Shown piece by piece: positions 7,487 to 16,976 of a stretch of DNA of 39,610 bases (the first letter of the stretch is position 1; the number at the start of each line of letters is the position of its first letter). The DNA comes from an uncultured Mucilaginibacter sp. (GTDB lineage Bacteria > Bacteroidota > Bacteroidia > Sphingobacteriales > Sphingobacteriaceae). The stretch is taken from contig CAIPDP010000016.1 in the NCBI GenBank assembly GCA_903863845.1, positions 1-39,610 of the forward strand, given 5' to 3'. The notes beneath the pieces were generated by a model, which had not been told where the DNA came from, did no database searches, and worked only from the letters and a program-made list of their open reading frames with translations. Both the position numbers and the translations under genes were made by a program.

Positions 7487-8803
7487 ATGCGTATACCCAA
7501 TATCCCCGGTTTTGATGCTGAGGCATTAAATAAGTATTTCAAAAATACGGGAATGCTCTTTATTGGGCGGGTAGGGAGTTTGCTGATCAAGATGATCGTC
7601 GGTATCCAGGTTGCCAATTACCTGCTGCCTGATAAAAATGGTATCCTCTCGGGTGCTACGGTATATATCTATTTCTTTTCGGCGATTGCTTCGCTTGGCC
7701 TCGATCAATACATTGTAAAAGAACTGCACGCTTTTCCCGACAGCCGGGATAAAATATTAGGAACTTCCTTCCTGATGAAATTGATGGCAGGTTTTGCCTG
7801 TATCCCACTTATCTGGGCATCTTTTCATATCTACCCGGCAACTGGTACGCCCTATAGCTATGTGTTTATTTTATCCTTTATAGGAGTAATACAACCATTC
7901 ACGGTGATCGACTCGTATTTCCAGTCGGAAGTACAGTCTAAATACATTATGCAGGTGCAGATCGCAGCTAACGTAGTATCTGCTGCAATCAAGCTGCTGT
8001 TGATCTTCAATAAGATGCCGCTGGAGTATTTTGTATACGCCTATGCATTCGATTTTTTGATGATTTCGGTAGGTTATTTTTTTACCTACCATCGCAAGGG
8101 CCGGAACCTTTACCACTGGACCTATGATCCTGCTTTAGCAAAAAAATTAATAGCATTCTCCTGGCCCCTGATCATCTCTGGCATCATGGTGGCATTATAT
8201 ATGAAGATTGACGCCATAATGCTGCAAAGAATGAAAGGCGTAAAAGAAGCAGGGGCCTACCAAACGGTATCCAGCTTGAGCGAAGCCTGGAACTTTGTGC
8301 CTTCGGTTATCGTCACCTCGCTATTTCCGGCTATATTAAATGCCCGCCGCGATGATGTGGCCCGTTATAACAAGCGTATCCAAAACCTGTATGATCTGAT
8401 GGTATATTTAAGTGTGCCGGTGGCTATTATTATTACTTTTACCTCGCCCCTGATCTATAAATTCTATAAACACCAATATGCGTATGCTGCGCCGGTGTTA
8501 TCTGTACATATCTGGTCAGGCGTTTTCGTTTTCCTGGGTGCGGCAAACAGCCAATACCTCATTGCCGAGAATTATAACAGGTTGACCTTTATCCGTACGG
8601 GTTTTGGTGCACTGGTCAATATTGTTTTAAACCTGATTCTGATCCCCAAAATGGGTATGATGGGCGCTGCAATTGCAACTTTGGCAGCCTATGCATCGGC
8701 TGCATTCTTTGTTTTAGCCATACCAAAAGTGAACAAACAAGGAGTGATGATGTTAAAGTCATTATTACTATTTTCGTTGTTTCAAAAAATCATCAAACGT
8801 TGA
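7487..8803 (+). CDS. Polysaccharide flippase (Wzx-like, MOP superfamily)
   Basis: A 438-residue polytopic membrane protein with about 12 predicted membrane segments, starting after a short soluble N-terminus. The GRVGSLLIKMIVGIQVANYL opening helix and the SWPLIISGIMVALYMKIDAIMLQ segment mid-protein are typical of the MOP/Wzx family, which flips lipid-linked oligosaccharides across the inner membrane. It heads a four-gene plus-strand run with two methyltransferases and a glycosyltransferase, suggesting export of a glycan unit. Its TGA stop overlaps the next gene's TTG start (TTGA), implying translational coupling. Confidence 0.88.
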   Translation: MRIPNIPGFDAEALNKYFKNTGMLFIGRVGSLLIKMIVGIQVANYLLPDKNGILSGATVYIYFFSAIASLGLDQYIVKELHAFPDSRDKILGTSFLMKLMAGFACIPLIWASFHIYPATGTPYSYVFILSFIGVIQPFTVIDSYFQSEVQSKYIMQVQIAANVVSAAIKLLLIFNKMPLEYFVYAYAFDFLMISVGYFFTYHRKGRNLYHWTYDPALAKKLIAFSWPLIISGIMVALYMKIDAIMLQRMKGVKEAGAYQTVSSLSEAWNFVPSVIVTSLFPAILNARRDDVARYNKRIQNLYDLMVYLSVPVAIIITFTSPLIYKFYKHQYAYAAPVLSVHIWSGVFVFLGAANSQYLIAENYNRLTFIRTGFGALVNIVLNLILIPKMGMMGAAIATLAAYASAAFFVLAIPKVNKQGVMMLKSLLLFSLFQKIIKR

Positions 8804-9447
8804 GTAAATACACATCACTACTGAAGGTGTTGACACAGCCTTCCAGACTGAAAAGCCTGCTGTCATTTAATCATAAAGGGTACCTCTGCGATATCGGCTG
8901 GTTCAAAGCGTTTGATACCAAAAGTCCGGTTGATGGTGAAGGAAATCCGATTCCATGGGTCACCTATTCTTTTATCGATTTTATCAAAAATCGCATTAAA
9001 AAGCAACATACGATATTTGAATTCGGGTCTGGTAATTCAACATTTTTCTATGCAAAATCTGCCGGCATTGTGGTTTCGGTAGAGCATGATAAGGAGTGGT
9101 TCGACAAAATCGTTAAAGATAAACCTGAAAACTCGGAAATGATCTATTGCGAATTGATTCGGGGTGGCGATTATTGCCACATGCCGGTTAAACTGGAAGA
9201 AAAATTTGATGTGATCATTGTAGACGGGCGCGACCGGGTTAATTGTTGCAAGCAGGCGGTTGATGCTTTAACCAATGAAGGGGTAGTGGTGCTCGACGAT
9301 TCAGAAAGGGAATATTACCGCGAAGGCATAGACTTTTTGTTGAAGAAAGGTTTTAAACAATTGTCGTTCAGTGGTATTTCACCAGGACTATTTTATAACA
9401 AAGCAACCTCCGTTTTTTACCGGGTAGATAATTGTTTAGGGATTTAA
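8800..9447 (+). CDS. SAM-dependent methyltransferase-like protein
   Basis: A 215-residue protein with a class I methyltransferase core: motif I IFEFGSGNSTFF (about residues 72-83), an acidic residue ending the second strand (SVEHD), and DVIIVDGRD as motif IV. Residues 1-65 form a distinct N-terminal part. The start is TTG at 8800, inside the TTGA overlap with the flippase stop; no ATG is available before motif I. The substrate is unknown; placement after a flippase and before another methyltransferase and a glycosyltransferase suggests modification of a sugar or sugar-linked product. Confidence 0.75.
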   Translation: MSKYTSLLKVLTQPSRLKSLLSFNHKGYLCDIGWFKAFDTKSPVDGEGNPIPWVTYSFIDFIKNRIKKQHTIFEFGSGNSTFFYAKSAGIVVSVEHDKEWFDKIVKDKPENSEMIYCELIRGGDYCHMPVKLEEKFDVIIVDGRDRVNCCKQAVDALTNEGVVVLDDSEREYYREGIDFLLKKGFKQLSFSGISPGLFYNKATSVFYRVDNCLGI

Positions 9448-9450
9448 GCT

Positions 9451-10224
9451 ATGGCCGAACAGATAGTTAGCGATAACGTTAAGCACGCTTACGACGAATT
9501 TTATAACAAACACGATGAGGCCTGGCGTATGCTTGGTGCCAAATTCAAGGCCCAACATATCATCGACGTTTGCCAGGGGCATAACTTTAAAAAAGTGCTT
9601 GAAGTGGGTGCAGGTGACGGCAGTATCTTAAAGCTATTGGCCGAACAAAACTTTGCTCCTGAATACCATGCGGTTGAGATATCGGAAAGCGGAGTTGGAC
9701 ATATTAAAGCAAGAAATATTACTAACCTTAAATCGGTAAGTATTTTTGATGGCTACCATTTACCCTTCGATGATAATAACTTTGATCTGATCATCCTTTC
9801 GCATGTTTTGGAGCATGTGGAGCATGAACGCTTACTGTTGCGCGAACTCAAACGAGTGGCGGCCTGGTCGGTGATCGAAGTGCCGCGCGACTACAAAGCT
9901 GACGTAGACAAAAAAATTAAACATTTCCTTGCTTACGGGCACATCAACATTTATACTCCAACCTCACTCCGTTACCTGTTGCGTTCTGAAGGCTTTGAAG
10001 TAGTTGCCGACCTGACATCAATGATAGAGCCTGAGGTAACTAAATTTAATACCTACATCAACCAAAAGAAACCAAAAAGCCTGATAAGTGATTTGAAGAT
10101 CAGTGCTGAATATACACTCAAAAAGGCAATCATCTGTTTTGGTGGTAAGAAAAAAAGTGAGGCGATGGCCAACGCTTATACCGTGCTTTGTAAAAAGGCG
10201 GATGAACAGGTAAACATTTTCTGA
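9451..10224 (+). CDS. Class I SAM-dependent methyltransferase (Methyltransf_11 type)
   Basis: A 257-residue methyltransferase. Motif I is VLEVGAGDGSIL (residues 49-60), the acidic residue of strand 2 is in YHAVEIS, and motif IV is FDLIILSHVLEHVEHE, typical of the Methyltransf_11 family. An HINIYTP segment and a helical C-terminus follow, as in glycan-cluster methyltransferases. It begins three bases after the previous stop and 14 bases before the next gene, so it is part of the same operon. The acceptor cannot be inferred. Confidence 0.85.
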   Translation: MAEQIVSDNVKHAYDEFYNKHDEAWRMLGAKFKAQHIIDVCQGHNFKKVLEVGAGDGSILKLLAEQNFAPEYHAVEISESGVGHIKARNITNLKSVSIFDGYHLPFDDNNFDLIILSHVLEHVEHERLLLRELKRVAAWSVIEVPRDYKADVDKKIKHFLAYGHINIYTPTSLRYLLRSEGFEVVADLTSMIEPEVTKFNTYINQKKPKSLISDLKISAEYTLKKAIICFGGKKKSEAMANAYTVLCKKADEQVNIF

Positions 10225-10238
10225 TAAAAGGTATAACC

Positions 10239-11165
10239 ATGCAGAACCTGGCGCCCATTGCTTTATTCGTTTATAACCGGCCCGAGCATACGCGGCGGAC
10301 CATCAGCTACCTGCAAAAGAACCTGCTGGCAGATGAATCGCGCCTGTTTATTTTTTTAGACGGGCCCAAAACCGATGCCGATATTTCAAAAGTGGAACAG
10401 GTGCGCCAATTGGCGAAGGAAACCACCGGCTTTAAATCTGTCAAATTAATTGAACGCGACCGTAATCTGGGTTTGGCTAATTCCATCATCAGTGGGGTAA
10501 CCAAACTGGTGAATGAATATGATAAGGTGATCGTTTTTGAGGATGATTTGCTGTCATCACCCTATACGCTTCAATATTTTAACGAGGCACTTGATCGTTA
10601 TTTGAAAGAGGAAAAAGTGATGCACATCGGCGCTTATATGTACAGCCTGCCGGATAAAACGCTGCCTCAAACTTTCTTCTACCGGGCAGCTACCAGCTGG
10701 GGCTGGGCCACCTGGGCAAGGGCTTGGAAAGATTTTGAACCTGATATCGACCACCTGATCGGTCAATTCGACAAAGGCATGATCCACCAATTTTCTATTG
10801 AGGGCAAAATGAATTTCTGGAAGCAGATAGAGCAGTTCAAAGCTGGCCGCAATAACTCCTGGGCCATACGCTGGTATGCTTCCATCTTCCTTAAAAAGGG
10901 TTTAACGCTTAATCCCTCGCATTCGTTGGTACATAATATAGGTCATGATGGATCTGGGGTACATTCTAATAACGAACGGACCTACCATGTGCAGGTTTCT
11001 CAAACACCGGTGACGGAGTTTCCGACAGAACTCAAAGAAAACCAGCAAGCCTACCAGGCGATCAGGCAGTTCCTTTCAGGGAGAAAAGGTACTTTGTTGC
11101 AAAGAGGCTTACGATATATCAAACAACTACAATCGAAATTACAAAAGAAGCGTAGCAGGGATTAG
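10239..11165 (+). CDS. Glycosyltransferase, GT-A fold (GT2/GNT-I-like)
   Basis: A 308-residue GT-A glycosyltransferase. The N-terminal APIALFVYNRPEHTRRT begins the nucleotide-sugar-binding fold, and VIVFEDDLL (about 94-102) is the acidic metal-binding motif. The SWGWATWARAW stretch is characteristic of a subgroup related to GNT-I-like (PF03071) proteins found in O-antigen and capsule clusters. There is no signal peptide or membrane segment. It closes the plus-strand flippase run; its stop is four bases from the stop of the convergent rhomboid gene, with no obvious terminator between. Confidence 0.82.
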   Translation: MQNLAPIALFVYNRPEHTRRTISYLQKNLLADESRLFIFLDGPKTDADISKVEQVRQLAKETTGFKSVKLIERDRNLGLANSIISGVTKLVNEYDKVIVFEDDLLSSPYTLQYFNEALDRYLKEEKVMHIGAYMYSLPDKTLPQTFFYRAATSWGWATWARAWKDFEPDIDHLIGQFDKGMIHQFSIEGKMNFWKQIEQFKAGRNNSWAIRWYASIFLKKGLTLNPSHSLVHNIGHDGSGVHSNNERTYHVQVSQTPVTEFPTELKENQQAYQAIRQFLSGRKGTLLQRGLRYIKQLQSKLQKKRSRD

Positions 11166-11169
11166 CACC

Positions 11170-12672
11170 CTAATGGTGTTTGAACCACTCAACGCGAATA
11201 ATATTGACCGAATCGGTTACTTCCTGTATCGTGTTTCGATATTTCCACTCTTTATTTTCTTTAAACTCCAGGAACAACCAGTGATAAAGCTGACATTCTA
11301 ATACAATGAGTTTTGAACGAACTGTGGCTTCTTTACGACGTTCGGGCGAGAGCGAAAGTTGGTTAAGTTTGCCTGCAATTTTATAAAGTTCGCGTGCTTC
11401 CGGCAGAACTTTTTGTTGAAGGCTGTCTAGTTTGGCATCGCGACTTAGGTATGTGTTCCGGTAAAAGCGTTCGCTGATGTCATTGCTCAGGCTATCAATT
11501 GTGGCTGAAAGTATTTGATATTCTTTAGTCTGGTAATGTTTACTGAATCTGAGTGTAAAAGAAACAAGTAAGGTTACCGTAAGAATCGCGACAAGCGGCA
11601 AAGCCCATTGCCTTAACACCTGGTTTTTTTGTTTAAGTCCAAAGTAAGTGATCCAGCCGAAAATATAGCCAGAAATCAATCCGCCGAAATGAGCCGCATG
11701 GTCAACGCCCCGTCCAATCGGGATAATATTGTAAGCCACTACGATCGCAGTACTGATCAGCAAGGCCTTACGGGCACTTTTTTCGTAAAAATCAGTACTC
11801 AGTAAAGCCAGTAAAATGCCGAATAAGCCAAAAATTGCACCAGATGCACCCGCTGTAATTTCATTGTCGTGCCAAATGACAGAGACTGTACTTGCAATGA
11901 TACCGGTAGTTAGGTATGCCATCAAAAAGTTCCATTTGCCCATTTTACATTCGATCAGCGAACCAATATAAACCAGGAAAACCATGTTAAAAAATACATG
12001 CAGTATCGAAAAATGGAGGAACATGCTGCTCAGTAACCGCCAATACTCACCACGGAGCACAACCGGTCGGCTGCTAAAACCAAGAGATAGATACGCTTTT
12101 TCGAACGCGATGCCACTATGATTCGTCAAGGTTAACTTTTCCAGCACTACGGCAGTTACTATATATGCCAGGATATTAACAATAACGAGTAACGGCGTAA
12201 AGAAATATTTTTTTCTGGGGACAAAGGGCCAAATGAATCCGTGTGTCAATTCCTTACCAGCCATCGGTGGATGATCCAGGCTCAGGAATTGTTTTTCAGG
12301 TATACTGTCCATCAAAGCCTGTGTGGTTTCCTCCAACACAGCATGCAGGTGAAAATCGGCATATTCGATCTCATCCAGCAAGCGGTCGATATTTTCCTGG
12401 TTTTTGCTGTAATCGGTAAACAAGCCCTGGTAGCCCACACATTCGCTTTTGATGACGATAGTATTGTTTATTACGCGGGCCGAGATCTCTTCCGAATAGG
12501 ATGCCCATGATATCGGTGTATAGGCGATGATTCCATCATGATCGAAATAGCCAATATCCCAATCGCGGTTGAGCATTGCCTGGTAAAATAAAGTCAGGTA
12601 GTGATCGGAATTATATTCTCCAAGTGGTATTGTTGTTTTACGATAAGGCGAAATACCCCATGCCCAGGCCAT
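11170..12672 (-). CDS. Rhomboid intramembrane serine protease with N-terminal soluble domain
   Basis: A 500-residue rhomboid. Residues 1-150 are a soluble domain I do not recognise; six or so membrane segments follow (about 156-178, 212-238, 247-268, 275-291, 303-318, 325-345) and then one more (about 352-372) before a charged helical tail. Catalytic S277 is in GASGAIFG and H328 in HAAHFGG; H225 and N229 (HVFFN) fit the oxyanion-hole region, so an active protease is expected. Rhomboids cleave membrane-spanning segments within the bilayer. It is the last gene of a minus-strand run, three bases after a methyltransferase. Substrate unknown. Confidence 0.92.
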   Translation of the reverse strand: MAWAWGISPYRKTTIPLGEYNSDHYLTLFYQAMLNRDWDIGYFDHDGIIAYTPISWASYSEEISARVINNTIVIKSECVGYQGLFTDYSKNQENIDRLLDEIEYADFHLHAVLEETTQALMDSIPEKQFLSLDHPPMAGKELTHGFIWPFVPRKKYFFTPLLVIVNILAYIVTAVVLEKLTLTNHSGIAFEKAYLSLGFSSRPVVLRGEYWRLLSSMFLHFSILHVFFNMVFLVYIGSLIECKMGKWNFLMAYLTTGIIASTVSVIWHDNEITAGASGAIFGLFGILLALLSTDFYEKSARKALLISTAIVVAYNIIPIGRGVDHAAHFGGLISGYIFGWITYFGLKQKNQVLRQWALPLVAILTVTLLVSFTLRFSKHYQTKEYQILSATIDSLSNDISERFYRNTYLSRDAKLDSLQQKVLPEARELYKIAGKLNQLSLSPERRKEATVRSKLIVLECQLYHWLFLEFKENKEWKYRNTIQEVTDSVNIIRVEWFKHH

Positions 12673-12675
12673 AAT

Positions 12676-13422
12676 TTACTTGGTTGCTTGGAGAACAATA
12701 TAAGGAGAAAGTGATTTACTTTCAACCGGAATGATACGGGTGATGATCTTCCCGGTCAGCCATATCGTTTTCAAAAACGATTTGGTAAAACCGCTTTGCT
12801 GATCGCGGTTTTCCAGCCATACCGAGAATTTGCCGTAATAGCCCGCTGAAACATCCTTCAAACCTAGTTCCCGGCAATATTGCGCCAGCGCCTGAGGGTT
12901 CATACTGCTGATGTTATGCTTCTCGTAATTGCTGATATCGTATTTGCGCTGTACCCAGCCATTTACCCCCGTAAAATTGGGCAGGGTAATAAACAACGTT
13001 CCACCCGGATTAAGGAAGCTGAGGTGGCGCGCAATAATATCTTTAGTATCGTTAAAATGCTCTATTAAACCGCAGGAAAGAACCAGGTCAAATTTCGCTT
13101 CGGGTTGATAATTGAACAGGTCGCCCTCGATGACGTCGATGTCATTTTCAGTTAGTTCGTTAGCTGCAAGTACCTCTGTCAATACCTTTTGATGAACATA
13201 AAAGTCGAATAAGGTTGTTTTAAGCCCAAAGTATTTTTTCAGGAAGATGGCATAATATCCCGGAAAGCCACCCAATTCAACCGCAGTTGCCGGGTGTTTT
13301 TTTTCGACAATATTTTTCAGCAGCTTATGAAAGGTATAATTGGCCGGAACTGCAAAAGCCAGACCTTTTTTCGATTCCCAGTAATTGGCCCAGAATGCCT
13401 TATCAGTTAGTTCGTTTGCCAT
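12676..13422 (-). CDS. Class I SAM-dependent methyltransferase
   Basis: A 248-residue methyltransferase. Motif I is AVELGGFPGYYA (about 47-58; the GGFPG form is unusual against the common GxGxG), strand 2 ends in TLFDFY, and motif IV is FDLVLSCGLIEHF. The proline-rich FITLPNFTGVNGWVQR segment after it resembles methyltransferases of glycan clusters. It overlaps the two-TM gene upstream by 20 bases and ends three bases before the rhomboid start, so all three are likely translated together. Substrate unknown. Confidence 0.82.
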   Translation of the reverse strand: MANELTDKAFWANYWESKKGLAFAVPANYTFHKLLKNIVEKKHPATAVELGGFPGYYAIFLKKYFGLKTTLFDFYVHQKVLTEVLAANELTENDIDVIEGDLFNYQPEAKFDLVLSCGLIEHFNDTKDIIARHLSFLNPGGTLFITLPNFTGVNGWVQRKYDISNYEKHNISSMNPQALAQYCRELGLKDVSAGYYGKFSVWLENRDQQSGFTKSFLKTIWLTGKIITRIIPVESKSLSPYIVLQATK

Positions 13423-13711
13423 CCGGGTGCAAAGAAAAGATTTTTAACCAAATAAAAGTTAAAAACCTAAACAGGTATTTAAATAGCAGGTATACAAAAG
13501 CAGTAGAAATAAAGATAGCAAAAGTTAAAGAAAAGGAATTACCAAACGGATAGCTCATGGCATGCCAACCGGGCGGATCAATGGTAGTATGCCAACCGGG
13601 TTCAAGCGAAGTTGCGAAATCTTTTAGGTACACAAAAGTGTCCGAAAGGTATACAATCAAAAATGTAATTAGGCCTGCTATTAAACGAAGCGCCAATTGA
13701 CGGAAATTCAT
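13403..13711 (-). CDS. Small two-TM membrane protein, unknown function
   Basis: A 102-residue protein with two hydrophobic helices (about 9-28 and 59-90, the second long enough for a re-entrant or two short spans) around a loop holding the repeated tetrapeptide PGWH (38-41 and 46-49). The DNA for this loop shows the same 12-base string twice. It lies 54 bases after the tricorn-like gene and overlaps the methyltransferase by 20 bases in another frame. I do not recognise the family. Conserved spacing in the run and plausible topology argue that it is real. Confidence 0.65.
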   Translation of the reverse strand: MNFRQLALRLIAGLITFLIVYLSDTFVYLKDFATSLEPGWHTTIDPPGWHAMSYPFGNSFSLTFAIFISTAFVYLLFKYLFRFLTFIWLKIFSLHPDGKRTN

Positions 13712-13765
13712 AAAAAACTTAATACTAATTAAATTAAGTTACTTGTATCCTGTTTCAATACCCAA

Positions 13766-16700
13766 CTATTTCAAATCCTTTAATATCTCATCTATCGCCT
13801 TATCCAATTGTGGATCTTTGCCTTCCAGCCGATCCGTAAAGCCGGTTTTAACATAAATATCTGGTGCGACCCCTGTTTTTTCAATGTCTTTACCATCCAG
13901 AGTAAAACAACCCCATGCCGGTATCCGAAAAAACGAGCCGTCAACTAAACCTTTGCCGCTGGTGAATATGATCCAGCGATAGGTTTCAGTTCCAACAACC
14001 TTGCCGAGTTTTAAGGTTTTAAATCCGGCGGTTGTCATTTCGCCATCACTCAGGGTTTGTTCATTCACCAGCAAAATGATAGGCTTGGCTGCAGGAGCAA
14101 AATTAGGTTGCTGCGCTTTTTGGCCGCCGCGGTATTGCCATTGCAGGTAAGGTTTTTGCGAGAGGAATTGCAAAACCGGGTCGTGTACGTTACCTCCGGT
14201 ATTATAACGCAGGTCGAGTATCAATGCATCTTTTTTATAGGCGTCATCCACCATATCTTCTAAAAACGACTCCAATGCATCTGTACCCATATTTTTCATA
14301 TAGATATAAGCAATACGGCCCTTGCTTTTATCCGTAACTACTTTGCGATTGTTCTCGATCCAGTCATCATAAAGATTACCGTTGAAATCGCCGCTGGCTT
14401 CGGGATGCAGCTTAACTGTGATCGTTTTCCCATTTCTATCAAAGCGGAGCTCCAGTTCTTTTTCCAGCGAAGGTCTGGTGAAATACGAATTACGGTCCAG
14501 TTGTTCGTCAACAGCTACTCCATTTACCGCTTTCAGGCGGTCGCCTTCTTCAATATCCACCCCATTGCGATAGGTAGCGGATGTTTTTAACAGCATATTG
14601 ACTTTGTAGGGATCCTCGTTGTCAAATACGATACCGGTCTCCATGGTACGGTAATGCAGTGTTTTGGACTCTTCTGCCCCATTCGAGTAAAAACCCTGGT
14701 GCGAAGAGTTGAGTTCGCCGAGTAAATCATTCAATAACAAACGCAGGTCGGAGCGATTATTGACATAGGTCAGGTATTCGGCATAACGGTCGTGTGCTTT
14801 CTTCCAGTCGGTGCCGTGGAAATCGCCGTCATAGTAGTTTTCTTCCAAACCGGCCCAGGCCTCATCGAACATTTGTTTAAATTCTCCTTCCAGGTTTCGG
14901 TCAAACTTCAGGCTGACATCGATCTTATCAAGCTTATTATTGTCCAGATTCAGCGTGTACAGGTTTCCACCCTCCAATACATAATTCTTGTCGTTTACAT
15001 TTACCAGGTCGAAGCCATAAATATCGCTGCCGATCTTCTCTGTTTTATTTTCTTCAAAAGGCTGGATAGTTGTGTGAAAAATGCTCCATTTCCCTTCATC
15101 CTGATTAGATAGGAATAGTACATGCGTTTTATCGCCCTTTTGAACCACCACCGGTCCGCGTTGTATACCAAAATAAGAGCTGATGCGCTCCAAACGCTTC
15201 ATCAGAAATTCGGTATCAATAATTCTTTCCTTTTGTGGGATTACAGCGGTTTCCGTTGGTTTCGAATCCTTATTTTTAGTGTCTTTGGCTTTATCGGTAG
15301 TTGAATCTTTCTTTACTTCTTTAAAAAGGTCATTAAATTTATCCAGTCTGAATTCATCGCTGAATTTATATAGCGGCATGCGGTATATATGGGCATCCGG
15401 CGAGCCATAGGGGAAATCAGGATGCGTACGCGAGCTCGAGAAATAAATATATTTACTGTCAGGCGACCAGTAAGGATTTGATTCCGAAACACCACTGTTG
15501 GTCAGGTTTTGTGTTTGACCGGTATTGATGTTATATACAAAAATATCTTCCTCAAAATTACGGTGAGCCGTGTATAATACGTAGCCACCTTTAGGAGAGA
15601 TCTGTGGTGCACTGTTTTCAAAGCCCCATATTTCGTCTTTTGTAATTGTTTTACTAGTCAAGGTCTTTAGGTCGATCAGCCTCACTTCCTGCCGACCGCT
15701 CAGGTATACACCTGTTGTATGTGCTTTGTTTACATTCAGGCCGCGGTTATTTTGTTTATCATCCGTCAGTTGCTTCGCTGTTCCTGTTCCCTCAGCTGTT
15801 ATGGTATACCAATTGAAATAGCCACCCAAAGTTTGGCTAAAAAGCAATGTGCGGTTATCAGGCAGCCATTTTACTTCGCCTGCGCGTTCGCTACTACCTT
15901 TATTGATCTGGTGTACGAATTTACCCTCTACATCGCTTACAAAAAGCTCGCCGCGTGATACAAAAGCCAGCTTTTTTCCGTCAGGCGAAACATCAAAATT
16001 CTCTACTTTACCCCTCACATCATATTCCTGTGATTTAGCTAAAACATCGTTCCTGTAAATATTAAAGCTGAGCTTTTGCGTTTGTTTTGATCCAACATCA
16101 TAAACAAACAATTGATAATCTTTTTCAAACACCACTTTCTCGCCATTGGCGCTCACAAATGGCCTTTTTATTGAGCTTGGAAATTGGGTGAGCGCTGTTT
16201 TTTTACCCTCAGCAAAAGTATACAGGTTATATTCTGCGTTGCCCTCATCTGATACAAAATAGATATTTCCCTTGCCGTCAATGGTGCTCCAAAAATCCTT
16301 GCCTATCCAATCGGTATAGCGTTTATAGGCTTTTGTTTTGGGATCGTAGGATTGGATATCAGGGTTATAAGAGCCTTTGTAATGCTTGCGGTTTGGGAAC
16401 AAATAACTTTCCCAGGTATCGCTGAAAAACAGCTCGCCTGTAATTGGCGACTCAACCACGCCATGTATCGTATTGAAATAGTTGCCAAACAAGCGGCTAG
16501 GCGTGCCGCCGCTGATGCTGACTTTATATTCGCTGAAACTGTTATAACGATTGGAGGTAAAGTAGATCGATCTGGAATCCCAGCTCCATGAATCCACCTG
16601 GTCATTAGCCTCATGGAAAGTGAGCTGTTTGATATCACCGCCCGCCAGTGGCATTACATACACATCATTATTGCCAAACTGGTTAGAGGTAAAAGCCAGC

Positions 16701-16936
16701 CATTTGCCGTCAGGCGAAACTTTGGGAAGTATTTCCTCACCCTGCATCGCCGTTAGTCTTACAGCAACTGCGCTGCCGATATCCAATTTCCAAAGATCAC
16801 CCTCGTAGCTGAAGATTACCGTTTTGCCATCGGGAGTTAATGTTGGATACGATACAAAATAAGCCTCCGGTGCCTGGGCATTTGCGAAACTTTTGAATAG
16901 TAACAGGAGCAGCAATACTGGGAATAGTTTTTTCAT
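13766..16936 (-). CDS. Exported tricorn-like protease, peptidase S41 family
   Basis: A 1056-residue tricorn homologue. Residues 1-20 are a Sec signal peptide (hydrophobic core LFPVLLLLLLFKSF, ending ANAQA), so it acts outside the cytoplasm, unlike archaeal tricorn. Beta-propeller repeats of the PD40 type (SPDGK) run to about 520, then a low-complexity K/D/T-rich linker (about 547-570), a helical part, a PDZ-like domain (about 770-850) and the S41 core. Catalytic residues align with Thermoplasma tricorn (S745, H746, S965, E1023): S745-H746 in NSSHQG, S963 in LSDGE, E1019 in IEKTGVAPD. It probably degrades peptides in the periplasm. It heads the minus-strand run ending with the rhomboid. Confidence 0.95.
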   Translation of the reverse strand: MKKLFPVLLLLLLFKSFANAQAPEAYFVSYPTLTPDGKTVIFSYEGDLWKLDIGSAVAVRLTAMQGEEILPKVSPDGKWLAFTSNQFGNNDVYVMPLAGGDIKQLTFHEANDQVDSWSWDSRSIYFTSNRYNSFSEYKVSISGGTPSRLFGNYFNTIHGVVESPITGELFFSDTWESYLFPNRKHYKGSYNPDIQSYDPKTKAYKRYTDWIGKDFWSTIDGKGNIYFVSDEGNAEYNLYTFAEGKKTALTQFPSSIKRPFVSANGEKVVFEKDYQLFVYDVGSKQTQKLSFNIYRNDVLAKSQEYDVRGKVENFDVSPDGKKLAFVSRGELFVSDVEGKFVHQINKGSSERAGEVKWLPDNRTLLFSQTLGGYFNWYTITAEGTGTAKQLTDDKQNNRGLNVNKAHTTGVYLSGRQEVRLIDLKTLTSKTITKDEIWGFENSAPQISPKGGYVLYTAHRNFEEDIFVYNINTGQTQNLTNSGVSESNPYWSPDSKYIYFSSSRTHPDFPYGSPDAHIYRMPLYKFSDEFRLDKFNDLFKEVKKDSTTDKAKDTKNKDSKPTETAVIPQKERIIDTEFLMKRLERISSYFGIQRGPVVVQKGDKTHVLFLSNQDEGKWSIFHTTIQPFEENKTEKIGSDIYGFDLVNVNDKNYVLEGGNLYTLNLDNNKLDKIDVSLKFDRNLEGEFKQMFDEAWAGLEENYYDGDFHGTDWKKAHDRYAEYLTYVNNRSDLRLLLNDLLGELNSSHQGFYSNGAEESKTLHYRTMETGIVFDNEDPYKVNMLLKTSATYRNGVDIEEGDRLKAVNGVAVDEQLDRNSYFTRPSLEKELELRFDRNGKTITVKLHPEASGDFNGNLYDDWIENNRKVVTDKSKGRIAYIYMKNMGTDALESFLEDMVDDAYKKDALILDLRYNTGGNVHDPVLQFLSQKPYLQWQYRGGQKAQQPNFAPAAKPIILLVNEQTLSDGEMTTAGFKTLKLGKVVGTETYRWIIFTSGKGLVDGSFFRIPAWGCFTLDGKDIEKTGVAPDIYVKTGFTDRLEGKDPQLDKAIDEILKDLK

Positions 16937-16947
16937 GCCAGGTAAAA

Positions 16948-16976
16948 TTGATTTAAGTTGAATAAGTGTATTTTTG
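16948..16976 (+). promoter_or_regulatory. Strong-looking promoter overlapping the GT4 start region
   Basis: TTG at 16948-16950 and TATTTTTG at 16969-16976 are 18 bases apart, a full match to the Bacteroidota pattern TTG-N17-23-TAnnTTTG. The last three bases of the -7 box are the TTG at 16974, which would otherwise be the start codon. Transcription from here would begin near 16981-16983. Confidence 0.6.
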
